Positions 1-7,195 of a stretch of DNA of 12,235 bases are shown here, in pieces. The stretch's first letter is position 1; every line of letters begins with the position of its first letter. Both the position numbers and the translations under genes were made by a program. The notes below the pieces were generated by a model that was not told the DNA's origin, did no database searches, and worked only from the letters and a program-made list of their open reading frames with translations. Source of the stretch: CAZOOR01 sp964581505 (GTDB taxonomy: Bacteria; Bacteroidota; Ignavibacteria; Kapaibacteriales; UBA2268); contig CAZOOR010000076.1 of assembly GCA_964581505.1 (NCBI GenBank), positions 1 to 12,235 on the forward strand. Direction: 5' to 3'.

Positions 1-25
1 ACCTACACTTTCCCACTATTGCTTT

Positions 26-276
26 CTACTTCCCCATTTTCCCTGTAATTACATTTATATTATCGTCTATTTCTTGTTTGTCTATGTATTTTTTCTTGCC
101 AATGATGATATGATGTAAAGTTCCATTCTTGACTAATCTATATAATGTTATACTACTGATTTTCAAATAATTTGCCGCTTCAGAGAGTGTCAATAAAGTA
201 TTTTTCTTTTTACTTTCGATTAGATGAATTCTTATTTGGAGATTGCTTACCTTCCAGTTGTTCTATTCCAAACAGT
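26..276 (-). pseudogene. Remnant of helix-turn-helix (excisionase/HTH_17-like) gene, copy 1
   Basis: Reading the minus strand from about 235 to the TAG at 26-28 gives an HTH domain containing LLTLSEAANYLKISS, LYRLVKNGT and GKKKYIDKQEIDD. This pattern is typical of small MerR/excisionase-like DNA-binding proteins. The upstream part (VEQLE-type segment, about 240-276) is still recognisable but lies in another frame. Compared with the second copy (3823-4237), about 45 bases are missing near position 220, and homology stops at about 276, where the promoter of the next gene begins. The gene therefore lacks its start and is frameshifted. The HTH half is better preserved here than in copy 2. Similarity was judged by eye; the family name is from motif recognition only. 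Confidence 0.75.
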
Positions 277-291
277 AATTTTTAATTGGTG

Positions 292-323
292 TTTGTTAAT
301 TATTTTATTTATATGTATTTTTG
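292..323 (+). promoter_or_regulatory. Bacteroidota-type promoter for the T9SS/WD40 gene pair
   Basis: TTTG at 292-295 and TATTTTTG at 316-323 are separated by 20 bases. They match the -33 TTTG and -7 TAnnTTTG elements of the Bacteroidota housekeeping sigma factor. The predicted transcript would start near 330 and leave a 5' leader of about 30 bases carrying the ribosome site. This is a pattern match only. Confidence 0.45.
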
Positions 324-350
324 TTTATAAATAAATTACAACAAAATAAA

Positions 351-356
351 GAGGTG
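351..356 (+). promoter_or_regulatory. Ribosome binding site of the 362 gene
   Basis: GAGGTG lies 5 bases before the ATG at 362 and supports that start. It is among the clearer Shine-Dalgarno sites in the window. Confidence 0.6.
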
Positions 357-361
357 TTTTA

Positions 362-823
362 ATGAGACTATTAACAATTAATTTTTTATTCGTTGTATTC
401 TGTGCGATTACTTCACTTTATGCACAAAATGACACTCTGTTGATTAATCTTAAAAATGGTGATGTAGAAAAAATAGCTATATCAGATTTTAAAAATATAG
501 AATTTAAGATTGTATCCGGTGTCGAGGATATCAATAAACAATCAAACGGTTTGCAACTTAAAGGCAATTATCCTAATCCAATAACGGAAAAGACGAATAT
601 TCAATTTGAGATTCCCCAATCCGGTACGGTAGTAATTTTAATTTATAATAACAACGGAAGAATTATTAAACAGTTGGAATGTTCCAATTGTCAACCCGGT
701 AAAAACTCTCTTCTTTGGGATTGCTTAGATAGTGAAAAACAGCGCGTACCCAATGGAACATATTTTTATGAAGTTCGTTTCGGCACCGAAGTCCTTTCTA
801 AAAAAATGATTATTATAAAATAA
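362..823 (+). CDS. Small secreted protein with T9SS type A C-terminal sorting domain
   Basis: The 153-aa product starts with a signal peptide (about residues 1-21, hydrophobic core then SLYA before Q22). Residues 25-50 form a short beta-rich module, LKNGDVEKIAI then NIEF, related to the N-terminus of the next gene's product. Residues 66-153 are a typical type A sorting domain: NYPNP at 69-73, a FlgD-like Ig fold with VPNGTYFYEV at 129-138, and the basic/hydrophobic end KKMIIIK. Such domains send proteins through the outer membrane by the type IX system for surface attachment or release. There is almost no cargo between the signal peptide and the sorting domain, which is unusual. The gene ends 10 bases before the WD40 gene, so the two are probably co-transcribed and the products may act together at the surface (inference). 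Confidence 0.88.
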   Translation: MRLLTINFLFVVFCAITSLYAQNDTLLINLKNGDVEKIAISDFKNIEFKIVSGVEDINKQSNGLQLKGNYPNPITEKTNIQFEIPQSGTVVILIYNNNGRIIKQLECSNCQPGKNSLLWDCLDSEKQRVPNGTYFYEVRFGTEVLSKKMIIIK

Positions 824-833
824 GGAAAATAAA

Positions 834-3614
834 ATGAAAAAAATTATTATACTATTGATGTTTGTCATTGCCTACGGCTCAATAATTTCCCAGGAGTTAA
901 AAGTACAATTCAATTTAAAAGACGGAACCGTAAAATATTTCAATATAAATGAAATTGAGAATATGGAGTTCCCAAATTCCAATAAAAACACAATGATGCG
1001 GATTTATCTAAAAGATGGGCAAAAAGCTCACTATCCGACTCAGTTTGTCGAAAAAATGACAATAAAAAAAGATAATTCCGGAGCTGTCACTGTTTCAATA
1101 ATTGTTAAAGGGACTAATCATGATTATGCCGCCTTGAACATCGAAAAGATAGTAATAGCATCAATTTTACCGAAAATTGCCAAAATAGAACCGGCGGGTG
1201 CAAAAGCAGGCGATAGAATCACTATTAGCGGCACTTCATTTGGAGATGAACGCAGCACGAGCATCGTTAGTTTTAACGGTATAAATGCAAGCGATTACAT
1301 AAGTTGGAGCGATTCAGAGATAATCGTAGAAGTGCCCGACGGAGCTACAACGGACAGAGTAAGCGTATTGCTTATGAATACTTTATCCGGACATGGCGAT
1401 GATATTACAAGCATAAGCATGAGTTCTGATGGCACTAAGCTCGCTACGGGGAGCACGGATAAAACAATCAAGATTTGGGACTCATTTGACGGGAATTTGT
1501 TGCGCACTCTATCAGGGCATAGCGGAAGTGTCAATAGCGTAAATTGGAATCCTGACGGCACTAAGCTCGCTTCCGGAAGCGATGATGAAACTATCATAAT
1601 TTGGGATGCCTCCAGCGGAGAGATGATAAGTACTTTATCAGGGCATAGCGGAAGTGTCAATAGCGTAAATTGGAATCCTGACGGCACTAAGCTCGCTTCA
1701 GGAAGCGATGATAAAACTGTCAAGATATGGGATGCATTTGACGAGATTCTGATAAGTACACTACTTGGGCATGGCGGAAGTGTCAATAGCGTGAGTTGGA
1801 GCTCTGACGGCACAAAGATCGTATCCGGAAGCGATGATGAAACTGTCAGGATATGGGATGCATCCAATGGAGATAATATCCGTACTCTAACAGGACATAC
1901 CGGTACTGTCAATAGCGTGAGCTGCAAATATGAATACGAAAAACTTATTGTTGCTTCTGGAAGCGATGATAAAACTGTCAGGATATGGAATGCCACTGAC
2001 GGCGATCTTTTACATACTGTATCAGGGCATAGCAGCGCTGTCAATAGCGTTTGTTGGAACCCTGAGAGAAAGAAAGAATTGGTTTCAAATAGCGATGGCG
2101 TTATATTAGTGCACAGGAATGATTTCAGTATGCCTGAAGACTTACAAGATCCTGACGCACCAGACGCCCCTGAAGATCCTGTAAGAATGAACGCGATAGA
2201 ATTTAAAGATATGTATGCTTCGGCAGAAGGATTAGAAGACCGTTCTCCTCAAAGTGTTCACTGGAAGGTTTACATCAAAGCATATAGTGAAGAATACAAA
2301 CCAAAATCCGATGAAGGCAATACCGACGTATATGGTGAGGATTTCTTGACATACGGCGAAAGAAGTCTTTTGAACATGATCACAGAGGATCATTTGAGAT
2401 TTGCTTCTATATGCACCTATGTTATTGATATTCAAAAAAGATACCCTCATATAACTGATGATGGACCTGTTTTCGGTAAAGAAGGCGATGAAATCACAAT
2501 CAGCGGTACTTCATTTGGAGATGAACGCGGCACGAGCAAAGTAAATTTCAACGGAGCAGATGCGACAGTTTATCCAAGTTGGAGCGATACAGAGATAATC
2601 GTAGAAGTGCCTGATGGAGCTACAACGGGAAAGCTTTCAGTTACGGTAAACGATAGAAAAAGCAACGAAATAGATTTTACGCTTAATCCAGATATTGAAT
2701 TTCAAGGGATACTTGATATGACTCTTTCAGGGCATACAGATTTTGTCTCCAGTGTAAATTGGAGCCCTGACGGCACCAAAATCGCTTCAGGAAGCTGGGA
2801 TAAAACCATAAAGATATGGGATGCTACTGATGGAAGTTTGTTAAATACTTTATCAGATCATTCGAGCGCTGTTACCAGCGTAAGTTGGAGTCCTGACGGC
2901 ACCAAGCTCGCTTCGGCAAGTTGGGATAAAACTATCAAGATATGGGATGTCTCTGCCGGAAATGTGTTAAGTACATTATCAGGGCATACGAGTGCTGTCT
3001 ATAGCGTAGATTGGAGCCCTGACGGCACTAAGCTCGCTTCGGCAAGCTATGATGAAACCATAAAGATATGGGATGCCTCCAATGGAGATAATATTCTTAC
3101 TCTAACAGGGCATACTGAAGGGGTCAAGTGCGTAGATTGGAGCCCTGATGGCACAAAACTCGTCTCAGGAAGCTATGATAAAACCATAAAGATATGGGAT
3201 GCCTCCAATGGAGATAATATCCGTACTCTAACAGGGCATACCGGTACTGTCAATAGCGTAAGTTGTATTAAATCTAAAGATGAAAAACTAATAGTCGCTT
3301 CAGGAAGCCATGATAAGACCGTCAAGATATGGAATGCTTCTGATGGAAAGCTGTTACGTACTTTTTCAGATCATTCTGATGCTGTCAATAGCGTAAGTTT
3401 TAGTTCTAACAATAAAAAAACCGTACTCGCTTCAGCAAGCAAAGATGTTATATTGTATGTTGGGTCTGGTGCCTATACTGAAAGTATGGATATGGTAAGT
3501 ATTTTTCCATCGGAGGGTATGCCAGCCGTAATTAATTTTGGCATTCATTGGGACCATGTTGATAAAAAACTCGTTACCGGAAGCAAGGATAAAACTGTAA
3601 AAATATGGAAATAA
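834..3614 (+). CDS. Secreted double IPT/TIG + WD40 beta-propeller protein
   Basis: The 926-aa product has a signal peptide (about 1-20). Three short related modules follow (about 23-46, 55-78, 88-108; FNLKDGTVKYF, IYLKDGQKAHY). Next come an IPT/TIG Ig-like domain (about 113-180) and a first WD40 array (about 184-430) with five clear blades and a degraded sixth. A unique acidic insert follows (about 433-540, DPDAPDAPEDP), then a second IPT/TIG (about 542-618) and a second array (about 629-926) with seven blades, the last two weak. Blades show GH near the start, SPDGTKLASGS and KTIKIWD. The protein is a duplicated IPT-propeller unit and probably a surface or periplasmic binding scaffold; no catalytic domain is seen. 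It has no T9SS sorting domain and ends in the propeller motif TVKIWK. The ATG follows AAGGAAA and lies 10 bases after the previous stop. Confidence 0.9.
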   Translation: MKKIIILLMFVIAYGSIISQELKVQFNLKDGTVKYFNINEIENMEFPNSNKNTMMRIYLKDGQKAHYPTQFVEKMTIKKDNSGAVTVSIIVKGTNHDYAALNIEKIVIASILPKIAKIEPAGAKAGDRITISGTSFGDERSTSIVSFNGINASDYISWSDSEIIVEVPDGATTDRVSVLLMNTLSGHGDDITSISMSSDGTKLATGSTDKTIKIWDSFDGNLLRTLSGHSGSVNSVNWNPDGTKLASGSDDETIIIWDASSGEMISTLSGHSGSVNSVNWNPDGTKLASGSDDKTVKIWDAFDEILISTLLGHGGSVNSVSWSSDGTKIVSGSDDETVRIWDASNGDNIRTLTGHTGTVNSVSCKYEYEKLIVASGSDDKTVRIWNATDGDLLHTVSGHSSAVNSVCWNPERKKELVSNSDGVILVHRNDFSMPEDLQDPDAPDAPEDPVRMNAIEFKDMYASAEGLEDRSPQSVHWKVYIKAYSEEYKPKSDEGNTDVYGEDFLTYGERSLLNMITEDHLRFASICTYVIDIQKRYPHITDDGPVFGKEGDEITISGTSFGDERGTSKVNFNGADATVYPSWSDTEIIVEVPDGATTGKLSVTVNDRKSNEIDFTLNPDIEFQGILDMTLSGHTDFVSSVNWSPDGTKIASGSWDKTIKIWDATDGSLLNTLSDHSSAVTSVSWSPDGTKLASASWDKTIKIWDVSAGNVLSTLSGHTSAVYSVDWSPDGTKLASASYDETIKIWDASNGDNILTLTGHTEGVKCVDWSPDGTKLVSGSYDKTIKIWDASNGDNIRTLTGHTGTVNSVSCIKSKDEKLIVASGSHDKTVKIWNASDGKLLRTFSDHSDAVNSVSFSSNNKKTVLASASKDVILYVGSGAYTESMDMVSIFPSEGMPAVINFGIHWDHVDKKLVTGSKDKTVKIWK
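1511..1699 (+). repeat. 126-base tandem repeat inside the WD40 gene
   Basis: The 63 bases at 1511-1573 recur exactly at 1637-1699, one blade (42 codons) later. Homology continues with a few differences for about 20 more bases. This is recent blade duplication or gene conversion and a likely place for blade-number change. A weaker long-range copy links about 1862-1922 with 3200-3260, the blade 4-5 junctions of the two propellers. Confidence 0.85.
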
Positions 3615-3625
3615 ACAAAATGAGG

Positions 3626-3663
3626 AGCCCCGGGACATTACCGGGGTTCATTGTAGTTTTTTT
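3626..3663 (+). terminator. Intrinsic terminator of the T9SS/WD40 unit
   Basis: CCCCGG (3628-3633) and CCGGGG (3641-3646) form a perfect GC stem around a 7-base loop, with extra A-T and G-T pairing outside. A run of seven T starts ten bases further on. It begins 12 bases after the WD40 stop codon. Confidence 0.85.
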
Positions 3664-3822
3664 CTAAAAACAGGTGGATTATTAATTGCATATAACTGAT
3701 ATTGTTTGAAGTTTTGTTCCGTTGTTTAAAAATACTAATTGAATAACGATGGTGCCAGATATTTAAAAATAAGTTTGTGGTGAGTGGATGACAGGGCAAC
3801 AAAAGAAATGATAGTGTTATTT

Positions 3823-4237
3823 TATCATCAATTTCTTGTTTGTCTATATATTTTTTATTGCCAATGATGCTATGATGTCAAGTGCCATTCTTGACTAGTC
3901 TATATAATGTTATACTACTGATTTTCAAATAATTTGCCGCTTCAGAGAGTGTCAATAAAGTATTTTCTTTTTTACTTTCGTCAATTTCGGTTCACAACTT
4001 TTTGATTTCTTCTTTCAGCTTTTGGTTAGATAAATTCCTATTCGGCGATTGCTTGCTTTCCAGTTGTTCTACTCCAAGCAGTGTGTTAAGATATTTTATT
4101 TCATTTAAAATTTGCTCTTCATAGCGAAGTGGCAGCACAGGAAATAAAACATCGTTTTCGGCGATTCCTTCATTTGCTTCGTTCATCAATAACAGCATTT
4201 TCTTTGTATAGTCTGGAGTAAGGAGTAAGTCATTCAA
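3823..4237 (-). pseudogene. Helix-turn-helix gene broken by two TGA codons, copy 2
   Basis: From the ATG at 4235-4237 the minus strand reads MNDLLLTPDYTKKML, a charged helical stretch (EEQILNEIKYLN, EEIKKL), then TGA at 3992-3994. The same frame continues through TEIDESKKENTLLTLSEAANYL and LYRLVKNGT, reaches a second TGA at 3878-3880, and goes on with HHSIIG and KKYIDKQEIDD. The second TGA replaces a TTA leucine codon still present in copy 1. An intact gene would encode about 140 aa: a helical N-terminus plus a C-terminal HTH domain. Homology with copy 1 covers about 61-276 versus 3823-4083 in direct orientation. The first 81 codons are open, but without the HTH a functional product is unlikely. 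No natural C-terminus is visible to the left. Confidence 0.75.
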
Positions 4238-4246
4238 TTTTTCATC

Positions 4247-4405
4247 TTATTATTTGTAATTATTAATGCCAATAAAGTCTGCATTTTATAATATTTATCT
4301 CATTGCCCTTGACTAAATAAATGTTTAGCCGCTATCCGTCAATCCTAAGTAATAAATATCCCAAATAGCAATGTAAGAATATTTAATTGTAATTACAAAT
4401 AATAA
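4247..4405. repeat. 159-bp stretch bounded by perfect 16-bp inverted repeats (MITE-like)
   Basis: TTATTATTTGTAATTA at 4247-4262 is the exact reverse complement of 4390-4405. The 127 bases between have no ORF of note. It resembles a non-autonomous miniature element or a long-stem RNA. No flanking target-site duplication is seen, and the arms are AT-rich, so chance cannot be excluded. Confidence 0.35.
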
Positions 4406-4434
4406 AATATTAATTAGTATTTTCTGTTTCTAAT

Positions 4435-4442
4435 TATGTTTG
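4435..4442 (+). promoter_or_regulatory. Possible -7 element of the methyltransferase gene
   Basis: TATGTTTG fits the Bacteroidota TAnnTTTG element, 27 bases before the ATG at 4470. No good TTTG partner lies about 20 bases upstream, so the call is weak. Confidence 0.25.
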
Positions 4443-4469
4443 CAGTCAAATACTTAATTTAATACAACT

Positions 4470-5096
4470 ATGAAAAATCCATGGCTAAATATACCCTATT
4501 CCGACTATGAAAATCACATGTCGGATATTGGGCAGTTACAGTTATTGAGCAAGCTGACAAAGTATTGTCTGGAAAAATATAAACCACAAACTTTTGCTAT
4601 GCTTGGCTGTGCCGGCGGTAATGGGTTGGAACATATTGATTGCAGTTCAGATATAGCCGTTTATGCAATTGACATTAACCCCGACTATCTGGAAATTGCA
4701 CAAAGTAGATTTGGCAATTGTATTAAGTGCTTGCATACTATTAATATTGATATTGAGCGAGACGAGCTAGCGATTAATAATATTGATTTATTCTTTTTGG
4801 GACTTATACTCGAATATGTTGCTCCGTACAAAACTTTATCCAAAGTAATCAATACTCTCAAACAAAATGGGACTATTGCAATAATAATCCAAGAAAACAA
4901 GCAAACGACATTTGTCTCTTCGACACGATACAAGTCACTCGAACAGCTTTCCGATATCGCAAAAGACGTTGACGAACAAGAAATTAATAGATATTTGCAT
5001 ACTCACAATTTCGAGCAAGTAAATCGCCAAGTCCTTGAATTAACCGAAAACAAATCATTTATCTTACTGGAATATACAAGAAAGAGTTCCGATTAG
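4470..5096 (+). CDS. Class I SAM-dependent methyltransferase
   Basis: The 208-aa product shows the Rossmann methyltransferase order. Motif I (SAM-binding, FAMLGCAGGNGLEHI) is at about 42-56. The acidic end of beta-2 is D68 in VYAIDINPDYL. The DLFFLGLILEYV strand/helix at about 106-117 precedes KVINTLKQNGTIAIIIQ (about 125-141), the usual strand 5 region. The N-terminus NPWLNIPYSDYENHMSDIGQLQ resembles a group of uncharacterised stand-alone methyltransferases; the substrate cannot be told. There is no strong Shine-Dalgarno before the ATG. The gene stands alone on the + strand between the inverted-repeat element and the cassette. The hairpin at 5157-5181 lies about 60 bases after the stop and could terminate it from this side too, though its T-tract favours the minus strand. 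Confidence 0.85.
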   Translation: MKNPWLNIPYSDYENHMSDIGQLQLLSKLTKYCLEKYKPQTFAMLGCAGGNGLEHIDCSSDIAVYAIDINPDYLEIAQSRFGNCIKCLHTINIDIERDELAINNIDLFFLGLILEYVAPYKTLSKVINTLKQNGTIAIIIQENKQTTFVSSTRYKSLEQLSDIAKDVDEQEINRYLHTHNFEQVNRQVLELTENKSFILLEYTRKSSD

Positions 5097-5147
5097 TACT
5101 TACCGAAGTGGGAACAATTAATCAATAGCAAGATAATATTATTAATT

Positions 5148-5181
5148 AAAAAAAATCCCCGACTGTATAGAACAATCGGGG
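5148..5181 (-). terminator. Intrinsic terminator in left rny repeat
   Basis: On the minus strand CCCCGATTG, loop TTCTATA, CAGTCGGGG (5181 to 5157, one T-G wobble) is followed, after one A, by eight T (5155-5148). It lies 24 bases after the TAA of the rny fragment, as expected for the native rny terminator. Here it is also the first strong stop for the minus-strand cassette. Confidence 0.8.
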
Positions 5182-5204
5182 TTTATTAATAAGTGCAATA
5201 TATA

Positions 5205-5288
5205 TTATTTTGCCATTGTAATGCTACGTCTCTCTCTGATTACGCAGACCTTAATCTGACCCGGATATTCCATTTCCTGCAATATGCA
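5205..5288 (-). pseudogene. rny: 3'-terminal fragment of the RNase Y gene, left copy
   Basis: The minus strand reads 27 codons to TAA at 5207-5205, including EMEYPGQIKVCVIRE and ending ITMAK. This matches the conserved C-terminus of ribonuclease Y, the membrane-linked endoribonuclease of mRNA decay, whose usual ending is ExEYPGQIKVTVIRETRAVxYAK. Directly upstream in frame is TAG (5291-5289), and no further RNase Y sequence is present, so this is a fragment and not a working gene. The other copy is at 11703-11786. Confidence 0.8.
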
Positions 5289-5357
5289 CTAGATATTTAT
5301 CTTTGTCTTCGTATTGTATGTAATACCAATCATTATTGCCTACGTAATGATGTAATT

Positions 5358-6140
5358 CTAGTCCATAAGACGCCCAATGTCCAGTTTCGGAAGTTTAATT
5401 GGTTTTTCCTGAGTATGCGTATCATCTTTTGACAGGATATCATCAGTGTCCGGTTCCGGTGATTCAACTTCCGGAGAGTTTGTCCTAGTCGGAAATGATT
5501 CCATAGGATTATTCAATAGTATAACCCATTTATTTTTTTTCTTGCACTCTGTTATATACTTTTCTTTTACCCAATTTATCTCTGTATCATCAATGGTGTT
5601 GATTATATCAATACATTTATCAAAGTTCCCTAAGTTTCTATTTATTTCTGCTATCATTATTCTTTGATTAGTATCATTGAAATTTAAAAGCTTAGATAGT
5701 GCTATGCAATTCTCTCTCCACATCAATTCGTCATTTTCATCAATAAACATTTTTTGATTTTCACTTTTCCTATCATTGTATTCCCACCATATTTGCTTTC
5801 GAATATATTTTTCTTCATCTTTATTTTCAGCTATTCCTTGCTTAAGTGCATCAAAATTTTCCTCAATTGTTAAAAACTTTGCAAAATCTGCCTTTCTCCA
5901 TTCCGGCTTTATCGGATGCTGCCATTTTTTAGTGTTAATATCTTCCAATTTATTTAACCACAAATAAGTGTTGCATTTTTGGCATTTAGTAAGAGTTAGG
6001 GATTTGGGTGCCATTGATTCAATCAACTGACCATCTGAATATAAAAATCCACCCATTGAAAAACTACTCTTTACAGATGAATTTTTAAAAAGGTTTCCAC
6101 ATTTCGGGCATTTATAAACTGATGTTGGACCAAGTATCAT
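5358..6140 (-). CDS. Zinc-ribbon protein with helical (TPR-like) middle, function unknown
   Basis: The 260-aa product begins with two CxxC pairs, C11/C14 (YKCPKCGNLF) and C53/C56 (TKCQKCNTYLW), forming a probable zinc ribbon. Residues 85-205 are predicted helical, with a TPR-like pair around 142-200 (ENCIALSKLLNFND, AEINRNLGNFDKCIDII). The tail (about 212-248) is acidic, Pro/Ser/Thr-rich and probably disordered, ending in KLPKLDIGRLMD. There is no signal peptide or membrane segment. AGAAGG lies about 10 bases before the ATG. It is the last gene of the minus-strand cassette, 63 bases after the membrane-anchored coiled-coil gene, and is followed by the rny-repeat terminator. I do not recognise the family; an adaptor role is a guess. 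Confidence 0.75.
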   Translation of the reverse strand: MILGPTSVYKCPKCGNLFKNSSVKSSFSMGGFLYSDGQLIESMAPKSLTLTKCQKCNTYLWLNKLEDINTKKWQHPIKPEWRKADFAKFLTIEENFDALKQGIAENKDEEKYIRKQIWWEYNDRKSENQKMFIDENDELMWRENCIALSKLLNFNDTNQRIMIAEINRNLGNFDKCIDIINTIDDTEINWVKEKYITECKKKNKWVILLNNPMESFPTRTNSPEVESPEPDTDDILSKDDTHTQEKPIKLPKLDIGRLMD

Positions 6141-6203
6141 AGTTGTTTACCTTCTTATTAATTTAATTATACAGTATACTTTGTGTAATAAAATTATTAA
6201 ATT

Positions 6204-7193
6204 TTAAGTATAGAAAATAAAAAAAAGGATAATAATAATTATTATTATTATCAAAATTGTATTTCTTAATAGTTTTCCTTTTTTTACTCTGATTTTATTA
6301 GAAACTAATTCGCTATCAGATAGTATTTTATTAGATAATTCTTTAAATTCATTAGCATTTGTATTGAAAGGCATTAATGACGCCTTTATATTTAAATATG
6401 CCAAATTATTACTTAATAATTTGACTTTGGAATCTAAAATAGCAACATCTTGTATTTCTTTATTTGTTAGTAAAAGTATGGAACCCACGGATAAAGAAGT
6501 GATCAATGAATAATCAATTTTATTTTCCGGCAATTTGCTCCATTCAACTAATTGCTTGACACAATTTCTAAAAGTAATTTTTGCATTTGGACTAATTAAA
6601 TTACTCTGATGCTTTTCTTGAAGCCATGCATTGAATTCTGCTTTCATAAAAATACAGACCCGCTCAAGATTTTCTAATATGAAATATGCCTCAAATCCAT
6701 TATGTAATCCTTCTTTTACTAATTCTAGTCTATTTGTATCATTGTAATCTAAAATAGTCGGTGCATCATTTTTACAAATTCTAATCATTTTATATTTGTC
6801 TTTGCTAATTTTAGGGAGTGTAGTATTAAGAAAATCGATTTTTTCACTTGCAAGTTTCTTTTTATAAGGCAATAACTCGTTTAGCTTTTTATTTTTCTTT
6901 CTTTCTGCAAACCAACTACCCATTTTATCAGTAATTGTGCCAATCGCATCTAAACCAATTTCAGTCAGATCGCCAATTATTTCAGCATCTTTTTTGTATT
7001 TTGTAAATCCTGCAATCGTTTTTGTTAACTTATTGAGTTCTTTTGATGATCTTTTTATATTTGAACCTATTTCAGTGAATTTATCGGAAACTTTTGCTGC
7101 CATTCGATTAATCTCAGATAGTTCTTTTTGTAATGTAAGCGCATCCTTTAATGCTTGATCAATTTGTTCTTGATTTTTTTCTACATTATTCAT
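6204..7193 (-). CDS. Coiled-coil protein with C-terminal membrane anchor, function unknown
   Basis: The 329-aa product has a helical, coiled-coil-like N-terminus (about 1-75: QIDQALKDALTLQKELSEI, SKELNKLTKTI). A mixed domain follows (about 105-275). A single very hydrophobic segment at 311-328 (NTILIIIIIIIILFFIFYT) follows the basic RVKKGKLLR. This is a tail-anchored layout with the bulk of the protein in the cytoplasm. There is no signal peptide. The start lies two bases after the stop of the 172-aa gene with no clear ribosome site, suggesting translational coupling. The Ile run is coded by a self-complementary triplet repeat beside an eight-T tract. I do not recognise the family. Its placement with another helical protein suggests a membrane-bound partner or sensor/effector pair (inference). 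Confidence 0.75.
   Translation of the reverse strand: MNNVEKNQEQIDQALKDALTLQKELSEINRMAAKVSDKFTEIGSNIKRSSKELNKLTKTIAGFTKYKKDAEIIGDLTEIGLDAIGTITDKMGSWFAERKKNKKLNELLPYKKKLASEKIDFLNTTLPKISKDKYKMIRICKNDAPTILDYNDTNRLELVKEGLHNGFEAYFILENLERVCIFMKAEFNAWLQEKHQSNLISPNAKITFRNCVKQLVEWSKLPENKIDYSLITSLSVGSILLLTNKEIQDVAILDSKVKLLSNNLAYLNIKASLMPFNTNANEFKELSNKILSDSELVSNKIRVKKGKLLRNTILIIIIIIIILFFIFYT
6228..6252. repeat. Self-complementary trinucleotide repeat coding the Ile run
   Basis: GATAATAATAAT (6228-6239), one T, then ATTATTATTATC (6241-6252) form a perfect 12-bp inverted repeat. On the minus strand it codes eight Ile codons in the membrane segment of the 6204-7193 gene. The neighbouring tract of eight A (6219-6226) adds a slippage-prone site. 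Confidence 0.85.
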
Positions 7194-7195
7194 AA

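Larger units (their letters stand above)
5148..5291. repeat. Left direct repeat of the cassette (rny 3' end plus terminator)
   Basis: Bases 5161-5291 align without gaps to 11659-11789, with seven differences counted by eye in 131 bases. The A-tract and hairpin extend the match to about 5148. Sequence diverges beyond 5291 and to the left of the A-tract. The two copies have the same orientation, about 6.5 kb apart, and enclose all seven minus-strand genes. Confidence 0.85.

Noticed and set aside
1295..2044. Long open frame on the minus strand opposite the WD40 gene
   Set aside because: It is a by-product of the repetitive WD40 coding sequence; the product has the low-complexity repeats expected of an antisense reading and no ribosome site.
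1380..2080. Regularly spaced repeats resembling a CRISPR-like or tandem array
   Set aside because: The 126-base period equals 42 codons and the repeats translate as WD40 blades in one open frame.
3878..3994. Two in-frame TGA codons as a sign of recoded TGA
   Set aside because: TGA ends genes here (9222-9224, 7862-7864), tryptophan is coded by TGG, and the copy at 26-276 has TTA at one of the sites; decay is the simpler reading.
3992..4237. Intact 81-aa gene
   Set aside because: The frame continues past its stop into the HTH domain shared with the left copy, so this is the 5' half of a broken gene.
5193..5432. Plus-strand 79-aa frame across the left repeat
   Set aside because: It overlaps the antisense of the rny fragment and of the zinc-ribbon gene, has no ribosome site, and the same region in the right repeat is not similarly extended.
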